This document shows positions 25,584 to 34,182 of a stretch of DNA of 64,000 nucleotides, one piece after another. The translations under genes were made by a program, and so were the position numbers. The DNA lies in assembly GCA_045593265.1 (NCBI GenBank), contig JAZNWH010000105.1, positions 23,554 to 87,553 of the forward strand. Reading direction: 5' to 3'. This stretch comes from RGIG8497 sp045593265 (GTDB lineage: Bacteria; Bacillota; Clostridia; RGIG6154). The notes below the pieces were generated by a model that saw nothing but the letters and a program-made list of their open reading frames with translations, did no database searches and had not been told where the DNA came from. Numbering within the stretch: the first letter of the stretch is position 1; each line of letters opens with the position of its first letter.

Positions 25584-25611
25584 ATTTTATACTATTAAAA
25601 AAATTTGTCAA
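25584..25611 (-). promoter_or_regulatory. Promoter of rsmD-coaD
   Basis: On the - strand TTGACA (25611-25606), 16 bases, TAAAAT (25589-25584). It separates this unit from recG upstream. Confidence 0.7.
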
Positions 25612-25675
25612 CCCTTTAAACGAAAAAAAACTTATTTTTTTTATTTTTTTACGTTTTTTTGAATAAAATTCAATT

Positions 25676-27721
25676 TTAATTTATGATATTACAATTATTA
25701 TCCATATTATACATATTTTTTATACCAAAATCGATTAATTCCATTTCTGTATCATCTATTTCCAACGTTCTGTTTACAATCATTTCCCAAGCTTCCTTGG
25801 TTTTATATAAAAGCTCTACCTCTGAAACAGGATTGGAATTTTTAAGAGGCGGCAAACCACTTTGACGTGTACCGAAATAGTCGCCCGGTCCTCTCATTAA
25901 CAAGTCCTGTTCACTTATATAAAATCCGTCTGTAGAAGATTCTATTACTCTCAGCTTACTTATTGTTTCCTGACTTTTAGTATTTGCAACAAGAATACAA
26001 AATGATTCTCTCGAGCCTCTGCCAACTCTTCCTCTTAACTGATGAAGTTGAGAAAGACCAAATCTTTCGGCATTTTCTATAACCATTAAGGACGCATTTG
26101 GTACATCGACACCTACCTCAATTACTGTAGTTGAAACAAGAACATCAAAATCACCGTTTTTAAATGACTCCATCACTGAAACCTTTTCTGTTTCTTTCAT
26201 TTTACCGTGAAGAAGTCCAACTTTAAGTGGTTTAAGTTTCTGACTTAAAATATTGGAATATTCAACTGCTGCTTTAAGGTTTTGAGTATCACTTTCTTCA
26301 ACCATAGGACAAACAACATAGCTTTGCCCCCCACTTTGAGCCTGTTTCTTTATAAAATTATAAATTCTTTCGTGCATACTCTCGCCAACAAGATATGTTT
26401 TTATTTGTTGTCTTCCTGGAGGCAGCTCATCAATTACAGAAACAGCAAGGTCCCCATACATTATTATAGCCAAAGTTCTTGGAATAGGGGTAGCTGTCAT
26501 TACCATCAGATGAACATTTTCACCCTTTTCGATTAATTTTTGACGCTGTCTTACTCCGAAACGATGTTGCTCATCAGCAACCACAAAAGCAAGATTTTTA
26601 AAGGTTACGTCAGGCTCAATTAATGCATGCGTTCCTATCAAAACATCACATTCTCCACTTTTAGTTGCTTCAATTATGCGCATCTTTTCAGATTTTTTCA
26701 CCGATGAGGTAAGCAACTCAATTTTTAAATGAGGCATAATTTCTCTGGCTTTAAGATAGTGCTGTCGCGCCAGAATTTCAGTAGGTGCCATAAGGGCACT
26801 TTGCATACCATTCTGTGCAGTTAAATATATTCCCTCCAGAGCAATAGCAGTTTTACCTGAGCCCACATCTCCCTGAATTAATCTTTTCATTGCTTTGCCT
26901 GATTTAAAATCAAGCTTTATCTGTTCCGATACTTTCTTTTGTGCATTGGTATAAGTAAATTCTAATTTTTCATAAAAGCCTTCGCTGTTAATAGTTTTAT
27001 AAATTTTCCCACCATTTACCTCTACCGTACGCATTTTATAGAGGCCTGCCTGAAACAAAAACAATTCTTCAAAAACAAAGCGTCTTCTTGCTCTCAAAGC
27101 ATTTTCTTCTGTTTCGGGAAAATGTACATTTTTAACGGCATCTACTATTCCCATCAAATTAAATTTCTGACGAATGTTTAATGGCAAAATTTCAGGCAAT
27201 AAACCCGAAAATTTTTCCAAAGCCTCCCAAACAGCTTTCTGCATTACTTTTTGAGTAATTCCCTTTGTACTCTTGTATACAGGCAAAATTTTGCCTGTAA
27301 ATGCTTTTTCATTTTTTAATGTTTCAACAGTAGGGTTACTAAGAACAAGTTTATTTTGATTTTTTGATATCTTACCGAAAAATATGTATTCTGTTCCTGA
27401 ACGCAGGGTTTTCTCCATAAAACGATTGTTGTACCATACAACTCCTATTTCTCCACTTTCGTCAAAAACATTTCCCTGAGATATAAGCATTGACTTTCTG
27501 ACTCTTATATTCTTGATTCTGTTTTTTAAAGTAGCTTTTACGCATACCTCCATCCCCTCACACAAACTGTCTATTGACACAAATTCGCTTCTGTCCTGAT
27601 ATCTTACGGGGAAGGCAAAAAGAAGGTCATAAACAGAGTTTATTCCCAATAGCGAAAATACAATTTTCCTTTTTTCTCCAACGCCACTTAAGTCAGTAAG
27701 AGGCATATTTAGTATATTCAT
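25676..27721 (-). CDS. recG: ATP-dependent DNA helicase RecG
   Basis: A 681-residue superfamily 2 helicase that regresses stalled forks and processes junctions. An N-terminal wedge domain (about residues 50-190) precedes the helicase core: MKRLIQGDVGSGKTAIA (Walker A), DEQHRFGVRQRQ (DEQH box), MTATPIPRTLA, and the C-terminal lobe with TTVIEVGVDVPNASLMVIENAERFGLSQLHQLRGRVGR. Length is standard. It ends with an A/T-rich stretch and no clear terminator before the rsmD promoter. Confidence 0.96.
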   Translation of the reverse strand: MNILNMPLTDLSGVGEKRKIVFSLLGINSVYDLLFAFPVRYQDRSEFVSIDSLCEGMEVCVKATLKNRIKNIRVRKSMLISQGNVFDESGEIGVVWYNNRFMEKTLRSGTEYIFFGKISKNQNKLVLSNPTVETLKNEKAFTGKILPVYKSTKGITQKVMQKAVWEALEKFSGLLPEILPLNIRQKFNLMGIVDAVKNVHFPETEENALRARRRFVFEELFLFQAGLYKMRTVEVNGGKIYKTINSEGFYEKLEFTYTNAQKKVSEQIKLDFKSGKAMKRLIQGDVGSGKTAIALEGIYLTAQNGMQSALMAPTEILARQHYLKAREIMPHLKIELLTSSVKKSEKMRIIEATKSGECDVLIGTHALIEPDVTFKNLAFVVADEQHRFGVRQRQKLIEKGENVHLMVMTATPIPRTLAIIMYGDLAVSVIDELPPGRQQIKTYLVGESMHERIYNFIKKQAQSGGQSYVVCPMVEESDTQNLKAAVEYSNILSQKLKPLKVGLLHGKMKETEKVSVMESFKNGDFDVLVSTTVIEVGVDVPNASLMVIENAERFGLSQLHQLRGRVGRGSRESFCILVANTKSQETISKLRVIESSTDGFYISEQDLLMRGPGDYFGTRQSGLPPLKNSNPVSEVELLYKTKEAWEMIVNRTLEIDDTEMELIDFGIKNMYNMDNNCNIIN

Positions 27722-27748
27722 ATTCTGATTCTACCTTTAAAACAAATG

Positions 27749-27776
27749 CGGTGTAAAAATCTTGATTTTACACCGC
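27749..27776 (-). terminator. GGTGTAAAA-type hairpin terminator after fakA
   Basis: GCGGTGTAAAATCA and TTTTTACACCGC pair around a short loop, followed on the - strand by ATTTGTTTT. The third copy of this hairpin core in the window. Confidence 0.75.
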
Positions 27777-27784
27777 TAATATTC

Positions 27785-29431
27785 TTACTCGATTGAAATA
27801 TAGTAATAATATAGTGCCTGACCGCCCGGATATATATTAACCGAAACATCAGGATACTTTTCACAAAGCAAGCTTTCAATAGCTTCACTTTGCTCCTGAG
27901 TTACATCCTTACCTGCGAACAGTGAAATTTCTGATGTGTCCGAGTCAACCATGTTTTCAATAACTTCCTGGCAAATTGAATTAACATCTTCACCTACAGC
28001 TTTTATTTTACCTTCAACAAGACCCATTACATCGTCCTTGTGAATTTCCAGACCTTCAATCTCGCAATCTCTTGCTGCAAATGTAACAGAACCCGACTTA
28101 ACCGACTGAGCAGCCGCAAGCATTGACTCCTCATTCTCCTGTGCTGTGTTATCTTCTTCAAAAGCCATTAAAGCACTTATTCCCTGAACAATAGTTTTAG
28201 TAGGAATAACTACAACATTTTTGCCGCTCATTTCCTGTGCCTGCTGAGCTGCCATAATAATATTTTTATTATTTGGAAATACAAATATTGTTCCGGCATT
28301 AAGCTTTTCTATTTCACTTATAAAATCATCTGTAGAAGGGTTCATTGTCTGTCCGCCTCTGATTATACCGTCGCAACCGAGTTCTTCGAAAAGCTGAACT
28401 ATTCCATCGCCATTGGCAACGGTAATGAAGGCATTTTCTTTAAAAGGAACAGGTGCTTTCTGCTCTGAAGATACATCTTTTTTTACAGCATCTTCAGCAT
28501 CACCATAACTCGAATGCTCGCTCTGTTCACGCATATTATCAATTTTTATATTAATAATAGAACCATGCTCCATAGCTTCGTTAAGTACAGTACCGGGCTG
28601 ATCTGAATGCACATGCACCTTGATTATATCTTTGTCATTGATAACAAGAACACAATCACCAATACATTCGAGCGTTTTTCTCAATGCTTTCCAATTGGAT
28701 TTTTTTGCTTTTTCCTTCTTAATAAGGAATTCTGTGCAATATCCGAATTTTATATCAGATGTATCAATTACAGCTTCTTTCTTAACAGTTACTGTTTCTT
28801 CATCTTCTGCTGAAACAACTTCTCCATTTTCAAGATAGTACAGCGCACCCTCTAAAAGAAGCATCAAGCCTTTGCCACCTGAATCAACAACGCCTGCACT
28901 TTTTAAAGCAGGTAAAAGCTCAGGAGTTCTTTCAAGAGATGCGTTTCCGCATTCAACAGCTTTTTTGAGAAATTCTTTAACATCATCGCCCTCAAATTCA
29001 GCAACACCCTCATACATTTCTCTCGCTACTGTTAAGATTGTACCTTCCTGAGGCTTCATAACAGCTTTATATGCGTGCTTTTGTGCATTATAAAGCATCT
29101 TTTTCGCAATATCAACATTAATCTCGGTAACATTTTCCAAAGCCTTTGCATAGCCACGGAAAAACTGAGATAAAATTACACCCGAATTACCCCTTGCACC
29201 ACGAAGTGAAGCAGTCGAAGAATAAGACGCAACCTCTGAACAGGTATCGTAATCAACACCTGATAATTCTCTCTTAACTGCCATTATTGTGAGTGCCATA
29301 TTTGTACCTGTATCGCCATCGGGAACAGGAAACACATTAAGTTCGTCAACAAGCTTTTTATGATTACAAAGGTTATTTGCACCTGAAATAATCATTTGCT
29401 TGAATACACTGCTATTTACAGTGCTACTCAA
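27785..29431 (-). CDS. fakA: Fatty acid kinase subunit FakA-like (DAK2 domain protein, YloV family)
   Basis: A 548-residue protein with an N-terminal DAK2 ATP-binding domain containing NVFPVPDGDTGTNM and SLRGARGNSGVILSQFFRG, a middle DAK1-like region, and a C-terminal half with IIRGGQTMNPSTDDF and PNNKNIIMAAQQA. FakA phosphorylates fatty acids held by FakB (DegV family) for phospholipid synthesis. No fakB is in the window. I start at TTG 29431, eight bases after GGAGG; the GTG nine bases upstream sits too close to that site. It follows asp23 as usual in Firmicutes. Confidence 0.9.
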   Translation of the reverse strand: MSSTVNSSVFKQMIISGANNLCNHKKLVDELNVFPVPDGDTGTNMALTIMAVKRELSGVDYDTCSEVASYSSTASLRGARGNSGVILSQFFRGYAKALENVTEINVDIAKKMLYNAQKHAYKAVMKPQEGTILTVAREMYEGVAEFEGDDVKEFLKKAVECGNASLERTPELLPALKSAGVVDSGGKGLMLLLEGALYYLENGEVVSAEDEETVTVKKEAVIDTSDIKFGYCTEFLIKKEKAKKSNWKALRKTLECIGDCVLVINDKDIIKVHVHSDQPGTVLNEAMEHGSIINIKIDNMREQSEHSSYGDAEDAVKKDVSSEQKAPVPFKENAFITVANGDGIVQLFEELGCDGIIRGGQTMNPSTDDFISEIEKLNAGTIFVFPNNKNIIMAAQQAQEMSGKNVVVIPTKTIVQGISALMAFEEDNTAQENEESMLAAAQSVKSGSVTFAARDCEIEGLEIHKDDVMGLVEGKIKAVGEDVNSICQEVIENMVDSDTSEISLFAGKDVTQEQSEAIESLLCEKYPDVSVNIYPGGQALYYYYISIE

Positions 29432-29445
29432 AACAACCACCTCCG

Positions 29446-29814
29446 TTATTCGCTGTCTTCATCAACCATAAGGCTTTCAACTGTTACAATTACAGATACA
29501 ACCTCAAGTCCTGTAGACTGTTCAACTGCATACTTAACCTGCTCAATCAAAGATTCACAAGAGGAAGCAAGATTAACACCGTATCTGCCTATTACATGAA
29601 TTTCAAGCTTAACCTTTGATGCATTTATACTAACCTTTACACCCTTTGCTGCTGCATTCTTTTTAAGAAGCGTTGCAAGTTCGTCCGCCTTTGAACGGCT
29701 TGCAAGTCCTACAATACCTACACTGTTGGCAAGTGCTGCACATCCTGCAATTTTAGCTATAACTTCTTCAGTTATTATTACGTCCCCATAACGGTTTATC
29801 TGTTTTGCGGGCAT
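29446..29814 (-). CDS. Asp23/Gls24 family envelope stress response protein
   Basis: A 122-residue YloU/Asp23-type protein with GDVIITEEVIAKIAGCAAL at the start and LEIHVIGRYGVNLASSCESLIEQVKYAVEQSTGLEVVSV in short blocks of the family. Such proteins sit at the inner face of the membrane and are linked to envelope stress or fatty-acid kinase function. Start ATG 29814 is chosen because AAGAAAGG lies nine bases upstream and overlaps the other ATG. It directly precedes fakA, a conserved pairing. Confidence 0.88.
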   Translation of the reverse strand: MPAKQINRYGDVIITEEVIAKIAGCAALANSVGIVGLASRSKADELATLLKKNAAAKGVKVSINASKVKLEIHVIGRYGVNLASSCESLIEQVKYAVEQSTGLEVVSVIVTVESLMVDEDSE

Positions 29815-29829
29815 ATTTTTCATCCTTTC

Positions 29830-30726
29830 TTATTCAAACTTTCCAAGAAATTTTATTTCAGGGTAAATCATAACCCCTTGTTTTTCAAAAACTGTCTTTT
29901 GACAATGTTTTATTAATTTATATATGTCAAGAGCTTTTGCATTTCCCTTATTTACTATAAAACCACAATGCTTTTCGGAAACACAGGCATCACCAATTGA
30001 ATACCCTTTAAGTCCACTGTCCTCAATTAATTTTGCTGCAAAATACCCTTCCGGACGCTTGAACGCCGAGCCTGCACTCGGATAATTGAGAGGCTGTTTT
30101 TCAAGACGTCGTGATGCGAGCTCATTCATAAGAGCGCTTATTTCATCCTTATTTCCCTTTTCAAGCTTAAAGGTTGATTCGAGGACATATAACCTTTCGT
30201 CAGAAAACATACTGTGTCGGTAAGAAAGATGTGCATCCTTTCCATCAACACAAAAAACATTTCCTGCTTCATCGCAATATTCGACTTTTTCAAGAACATC
30301 CTTAAGCTCACCACCATAAGCTCCTGCGTTCATAACAACGCCACCACCGGCAAATCCCGGTATGCCTGAAGCAAATTCAAAGCCTTTAAGGGAATTGTTT
30401 AATGCAACTCCTGCGATTTTCGCAAGACTTACACCACAACCGGCAATGATTCTGTCTCCATCGCAATATACGTGGTCGATACATTCGGTAAGAACAACCA
30501 CTCCGTCAAACCCATCATCTGAAACCAATAAATTTGAACCATTTCCAACAACTGTATATTCAAGAGATGTATCTTTCAGGTACTTTATAATTTCAACAAG
30601 CTTTTCTTTGGACTGAGGCTTTACAACTACCTTTGCTTCCCCACCTGTCCGAAAGCTTGTATGTTTTTTCATAGGTTCATTATACAGAACATTTGCATTA
30701 CCGCAAATATCTCTTAATCTGTTCAT
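29830..30726 (-). CDS. murB: UDP-N-acetylenolpyruvoylglucosamine reductase
   Basis: A 298-residue FAD-linked enzyme that reduces UDP-GlcNAc-enolpyruvate to UDP-MurNAc in peptidoglycan synthesis. FAD-binding marks are HTSFRTGGEA near residue 20, VVGNGSNLLVSDDGFDG, and GIPGFAGGGVVMNAGAYGGEL; the catalytic block YPSAGSAFKRPEGYFAAKLI shows this is a type IIa enzyme. Start ATG 30726 lies five bases after CGGGAGG. Confidence 0.95.
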   Translation of the reverse strand: MNRLRDICGNANVLYNEPMKKHTSFRTGGEAKVVVKPQSKEKLVEIIKYLKDTSLEYTVVGNGSNLLVSDDGFDGVVVLTECIDHVYCDGDRIIAGCGVSLAKIAGVALNNSLKGFEFASGIPGFAGGGVVMNAGAYGGELKDVLEKVEYCDEAGNVFCVDGKDAHLSYRHSMFSDERLYVLESTFKLEKGNKDEISALMNELASRRLEKQPLNYPSAGSAFKRPEGYFAAKLIEDSGLKGYSIGDACVSEKHCGFIVNKGNAKALDIYKLIKHCQKTVFEKQGVMIYPEIKFLGKFE

Positions 30727-30745
30727 TGAAACCTCCCGAAAAAAT

Positions 30746-31699
30746 TTATTCATTTAAAAGTGCCGCTCCTATAATACCGGCATCATTTCCTGTAGTTGCA
30801 GCTACAATTCTTGTCTGAGGAACACCTGTCATATTTCCGTATATCTGAGACATTACTTTTTCTCTTAACGGTGCCAGAAGATTTTCCCCCTCATTTGCAA
30901 CACCACCACCAATAACAAGGACCTCAGGCATAAAAATATTAATCATATTCGCTACACCGCAAGCAAGATAATTTATGTATGTTTCAACTACCTCGCAAGC
31001 AGCCTTATCGCCATCGTCAGCCGCTAAAAATGCTGTTCTGCCACTCCATTGGCCTTTTTCATTATAATATTCCCACATAAGAGAATCCTTATTCTGTTCA
31101 GCTTTTTCCTTGGTCATGCGAATTAAAGCTGTTGCAGATGAATATGCCTCCCAGCATCCTACTCTTCCACAGCTGCATGGAATACCATTTTCTTCGATAA
31201 CAACATGACCAAGCTCAGCACCACAATAATTAAAACCACTGTAAAGTCTGCCGTTTATAATAATACCGCCGCCTACACCTGTTCCCAATGTTATCATAAC
31301 AGCATTTTCGGTTCCCTTTGCAGCCCCTGCAACAAATTCTGCCCAGGCAGCACAGTTTGCATCATTATCAATATATATATCAACATTTCTGCCGAAATAT
31401 TCAATCATCTTGTCTCTTATAGGCATATTATTAAAATCGAGATTGTTAGCATAAAGAACCTTACCATTTTTTTTATCAATGGTGCCGGGAGAACCGATAC
31501 CTACCGACTTTATATCATCAAATGTAATTTTCTGTTCTTCAAGTAAATTCAAAACAATTTTACTCATTGCCTGAACAATGTATTCTCCACCTTTTTCTGC
31601 ACAAGTAGGAACGCTTTTCTTTAAAATAATCTTTCCTTCTTCATCAACAATACCTGCCGCGATATTTGTACCGCCCAGGTCTATACCAACATAATACAT
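30746..31699 (-). CDS. glcK: ROK family glucokinase
   Basis: A 317-residue cytosolic sugar kinase. It begins YYVGIDLGGTNIAAGIVD (phosphate-binding loop), has DNDANCAAWAEFVAGAA with the catalytic aspartate, GTGVGGGIIINGRLYSG, and the ROK zinc motif CSCGRVGCWEAY. GlcK phosphorylates glucose at C6. It lies between hprK and murB, which fits central carbon control. Start ATG after AGGAAGGG. Confidence 0.9.
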   Translation of the reverse strand: MYYVGIDLGGTNIAAGIVDEEGKIILKKSVPTCAEKGGEYIVQAMSKIVLNLLEEQKITFDDIKSVGIGSPGTIDKKNGKVLYANNLDFNNMPIRDKMIEYFGRNVDIYIDNDANCAAWAEFVAGAAKGTENAVMITLGTGVGGGIIINGRLYSGFNYCGAELGHVVIEENGIPCSCGRVGCWEAYSSATALIRMTKEKAEQNKDSLMWEYYNEKGQWSGRTAFLAADDGDKAACEVVETYINYLACGVANMINIFMPEVLVIGGGVANEGENLLAPLREKVMSQIYGNMTGVPQTRIVAATTGNDAGIIGAALLNE

Positions 31700-31717
31700 A
31701 AGTTTAAACCCTTCCTG

Positions 31718-32665
31718 TTAATTATTTTCTGTTTTCTTAGCCATACCGTCCATAAGGCGCTGATTTAATTCCTCTGCTGCATTGTAACCCATTTTCTTCT
31801 GACGGTTATTCATTGCCGCAACTTCAATAATTACTGCCAGGTTTCTGCCCGGTCTCACAGGAATTGTAAGAGCAGGTATTTCTATGCCCAAAATTTCAGT
31901 ATATTCGTTCTGCAGTCCCAGTCTATCATACTTTTTGTGTTCGTCCCACTGTTCAAGATTTATTACCATATCTATTTTCTCGGTATCTTTAACAGCACCC
32001 ATACCAAATATTTTCTTAACATCCACGATTCCTATACCGCGAAGCTCTATAAAATGACGAATAATTTCTGGAGCTGAGCCTACAAGGGATATTGCTGAAA
32101 CCTTTTTAATTTCAACTGCATCATCAGCAACAAGACGATGACCTCTCTTAACAAGTTCGATTGCCGCCTCGCTTTTACCTACTCCACTTTCACCTAAAAT
32201 AAGAACACCTTCACCATATACTTCCACAAGAACACCATGACGGGTTATTCTTTCGCCAAGCTCTACATTTAAAAAGCTTACCATACGGCTTGAAAAACGA
32301 GAAGTATTATCTTCCGTTCTTAAAACAGGAACTTTATATTTTTCCGATGCCTGTTTCATTTCTTCAAACATATCCTGATTTCTTGTAATGACTACAGCAG
32401 GTATGTCTTTAGAGAACAAGGCATCAAGACGTTTTGCACGTTCATCGCTTTCAAGTCCTTGCATATAAGTATGCTCAACTCTGCCGAATAATTGAATTCT
32501 TGTTTTTTCAAAATAATCAAAAAAACCGCAAATCTGCAATCCCGGTCGATTAACATCAGAATTGATAATTTTAATTTCTGCAAGCCTGTCAGCATTAGTA
32601 AGTACTTCAAGCTTGAAATTCTCAACTATTCTTTCAAGACTTACCGAAAATTCAAAATTCTCCAT
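31718..32665 (-). CDS. hprK: HPr kinase/phosphorylase
   Basis: A 315-residue regulator that phosphorylates and dephosphorylates Ser46 of HPr, the core of carbon catabolite repression in low-GC Gram-positives. The N-terminal domain (1-130) is followed by the catalytic domain with His143 in TRHG, Walker A LGESGVGKSE (157-166), and the signature IELRGIGIVDVKKIFG. I start at ATG 32665, seven bases after AGGAG; the longer frame upstream lies across the promoter. It leads hprK-glcK-murB. Confidence 0.95.
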   Translation of the reverse strand: MENFEFSVSLERIVENFKLEVLTNADRLAEIKIINSDVNRPGLQICGFFDYFEKTRIQLFGRVEHTYMQGLESDERAKRLDALFSKDIPAVVITRNQDMFEEMKQASEKYKVPVLRTEDNTSRFSSRMVSFLNVELGERITRHGVLVEVYGEGVLILGESGVGKSEAAIELVKRGHRLVADDAVEIKKVSAISLVGSAPEIIRHFIELRGIGIVDVKKIFGMGAVKDTEKIDMVINLEQWDEHKKYDRLGLQNEYTEILGIEIPALTIPVRPGRNLAVIIEVAAMNNRQKKMGYNAAEELNQRLMDGMAKKTENN

Positions 32666-32695
32666 AGCTTTTCTCCTGTCAAAAAAATCTTCGGT

Positions 32696-32723
32696 ATTAT
32701 ATACCAATATTATTTTACAACAA
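32696..32723 (-). promoter_or_regulatory. Promoter of hprK
   Basis: On the - strand TTGTTG (32723-32718), 16 bases, TATAAT (32701-32696), 31 bases before the ATG. Confidence 0.6.
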
Positions 32724-32769
32724 AAATAAGAATTTATCAAGTGTTTTTGCATATTTATAAATCAATAAC

Positions 32770-32800
32770 AAAAAATGCAGATATAGTAAACTATATCTGC
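32770..32800 (-). terminator. Terminator of the HAD phosphatase gene
   Basis: GCAGATATAG (32777-32786) and CTATATCTGC (32791-32800) pair around TAAA; on the - strand ATTTTTTG follows. The gene's stop codon is inside the stem. Confidence 0.85.
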
Positions 32801-33423
32801 GAAAAATCTGTTATGTATTTATCTGAAACTGATTTTATTTCTTCTGTAAGGTCGTCCGATGACTTATCATAAACACCTAATGTAAACATGCCTGCTTCCT
32901 TTGCTGTTTTAAGAGCGATAAAATTATCTTCTGCAAAAACACATCTGTCAACGGTTGTATTAAGTCTTTGAGCAGCCTTTTCGTAAATTATTGTTTCTGC
33001 TTTCGAATGTCCAAAATCATCAATAGACCAAACATTATCAAACAAATCAAATATACCTATTCTTTCAAGACAAGGGTCAAGATATATGTGTGGAGATGCT
33101 GTCAGAACATTTAAGCTGTACCCTTTATTTTTTAGCCTTTTCAAAGTTTTTGTTACATTCCTTTTTTCGGGAATCTCAAAACCATATCTTTGAGATAGTA
33201 TATTATGATTATGCTCGGCTATTTTCTCAACGCTCATATTAAGTCCTAAAGATATGCAATATTTTGCCGCTCCGCTGTTACCAAGAGGAGTTATAATTTT
33301 AACAATATCATCAGGATAATCAATTTTATGTTCATCAAGAAGCTTTGTATAAATACCTGCCCATGTATCCATAGAATCAACCAAAGTCCCATCAAAATCA
33401 AAAATATAAGTTTTTTGTTCCAT
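32791..33423 (-). CDS. HAD superfamily hydrolase (phosphoglycolate phosphatase-like)
   Basis: A 210-residue haloacid dehalogenase-type phosphatase. Motif I is FDFDGTLVDS, motif II is LNVLTASP, and motif III/IV is CVFAEDNFIALKTAKEAGM. The helical cap between motifs I and II is of the C1 type seen in phosphoglycolate phosphatases and beta-phosphoglucomutases. Substrate cannot be told. I start at ATG 33423. Upstream on the - strand TATAAT is visible, with an AGAAAAC-GAAA-GTTTTCT dyad (33463-33480) where the spacer would be. Single-gene unit. Confidence 0.8.
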   Translation of the reverse strand: MEQKTYIFDFDGTLVDSMDTWAGIYTKLLDEHKIDYPDDIVKIITPLGNSGAAKYCISLGLNMSVEKIAEHNHNILSQRYGFEIPEKRNVTKTLKRLKNKGYSLNVLTASPHIYLDPCLERIGIFDLFDNVWSIDDFGHSKAETIIYEKAAQRLNTTVDRCVFAEDNFIALKTAKEAGMFTLGVYDKSSDDLTEEIKSVSDKYITDFSQI

Positions 33424-33489
33424 TTCGCACACACTTTCAATTATTTTCCATTGATTATAATAGAAAACTTTCGTTTTCTGTGAAATTAA

Positions 33490-33890
33490 ACAAATCCTTT
33501 ATCATACGCTGCAGGCGTATTTCATATTGCGAAGTAATATTTCACTCCCGAAGGGTATTTCACGAATCCTGAAAGGATTTATTTCATTGAAAAACGACTT
33601 GTCGAAACAAGTCGTCAGCCCGCTGACAAAGTCAAAGTCAGCGGGCTGACACCCCATAGGATGTTTTTTCGTTGGAAGAGCCGAATGATTTAGATGCCGT
33701 ATATTTTTTAGGCGATATACTCGCTCACGCTCGTGCGATATATTTGCTTTGCAAATTCGATATAATCTCACTTCGTTCGATTGCGATATGATATAAAATT
33801 CCTTTATCTCGTTGCCGAAAGGCAACATATCGCATCGAAGATATATCGCGTACGAAGTACATATAACAAATTACGTCAGGAATTTATATC
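33490..33890. repeat. Hairpin-rich intergenic repeat array
   Basis: About 400 bases hold almost nothing but short inverted repeats. The left part has four tandem units of the form TATTTCA plus a small stem closed by a GAA or TGAA loop (33505-33590). Then come ACGACTTGT-CGAA-ACAAGTCGT (33594-33615) and a perfect 14-bp-arm hairpin, GTCAGCCCGCTGAC/GTCAGCGGGCTGAC (33614-33650). The right part is rich in GCGATATA words and small stems such as GTTGCC-GAAA-GGCAAC. A decayed relative of the right part lies at 55240-55300. No transposase or credible protein is present. Likely a non-autonomous dispersed element or structured RNA. Confidence 0.75.
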
Positions 33891-33893
33891 GTT

Positions 33894-33925
33894 AAAAAAG
33901 ACATTTTTCAAAAATGAAAAATGTC
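33894..33925 (-). terminator. Terminator of the tRNA pair
   Basis: GACATTTTTCA (33900-33910) and TGAAAAATGTC (33915-33925) form a perfect 11-bp stem; TTTTTT follows on the - strand. Confidence 0.9.
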
Positions 33926-33933
33926 TTTTTTTC

Positions 33934-34009
33934 TGGTGGGAACAATAGGGCTCGAACCTATGACCCTCTGCTTGTAAGGCAGATGCTCTCCCAGCTGAGC
34001 TATGCTCCC
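33934..34009 (-). tRNA. tRNA-Val (anticodon TAC)
   Basis: The - strand gives a full cloverleaf: acceptor GGGAGCA/TGTTCCC, D-arm with AGCTCAGCTGGGAGAGC, anticodon loop CTTACAA, T-loop GTTCGAGCC, discriminator A and an encoded CCA. It is 76 bases with CCA and is the second gene of the tRNA unit. Confidence 0.97.
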
Positions 34010-34030
34010 ATAACTGTGTCGGAATTCCAC

Positions 34031-34107
34031 TGGTAGCGGCGAGTAGACTTGAACTACCGACCGTTCGGGTATGAACCGAATGCTCTAGCCAACTGAGCTA
34101 CACCGCC
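34031..34107 (-). tRNA. tRNA-Met, elongator type (anticodon CAT)
   Basis: The - strand shows acceptor GGCGGTG paired with CGCCGCT, D-arm GTAGCTCAGTTGGCTAGAGC, anticodon loop TTCATAC, a T-arm with GTTCAAGTC, and encoded CCA. The anticodon stem lacks the three G-C pairs of an initiator, so it is an elongator. A tRNA-Ile with lysidine is the less likely alternative. Confidence 0.93.
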
Positions 34108-34130
34108 ATATGAATTCCGACAGCTTTCTT

Positions 34131-34159
34131 ATTATAATATAGTTACCTTAATTTGTCAA
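34131..34159 (-). promoter_or_regulatory. Consensus promoter of the tRNA pair
   Basis: On the - strand TTGACA (34159-34154), 17 bases, TATAAT (34136-34131): an exact consensus, as expected for stable RNA. Confidence 0.92.
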
Positions 34160-34182
34160 GTGTTTTTTGAAAAATTATTTTA

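Noticed and set aside
33502..33828. A 108-codon open frame across the hairpin array
   Set aside because: It reads straight through the palindromes, has no ribosome binding site, and its sequence is explained by the repeat structure.
33430..34180. CRISPR array suggested by regular short palindromes
   Set aside because: The repeats differ from one another, there are no spacers of constant length and no cas genes.
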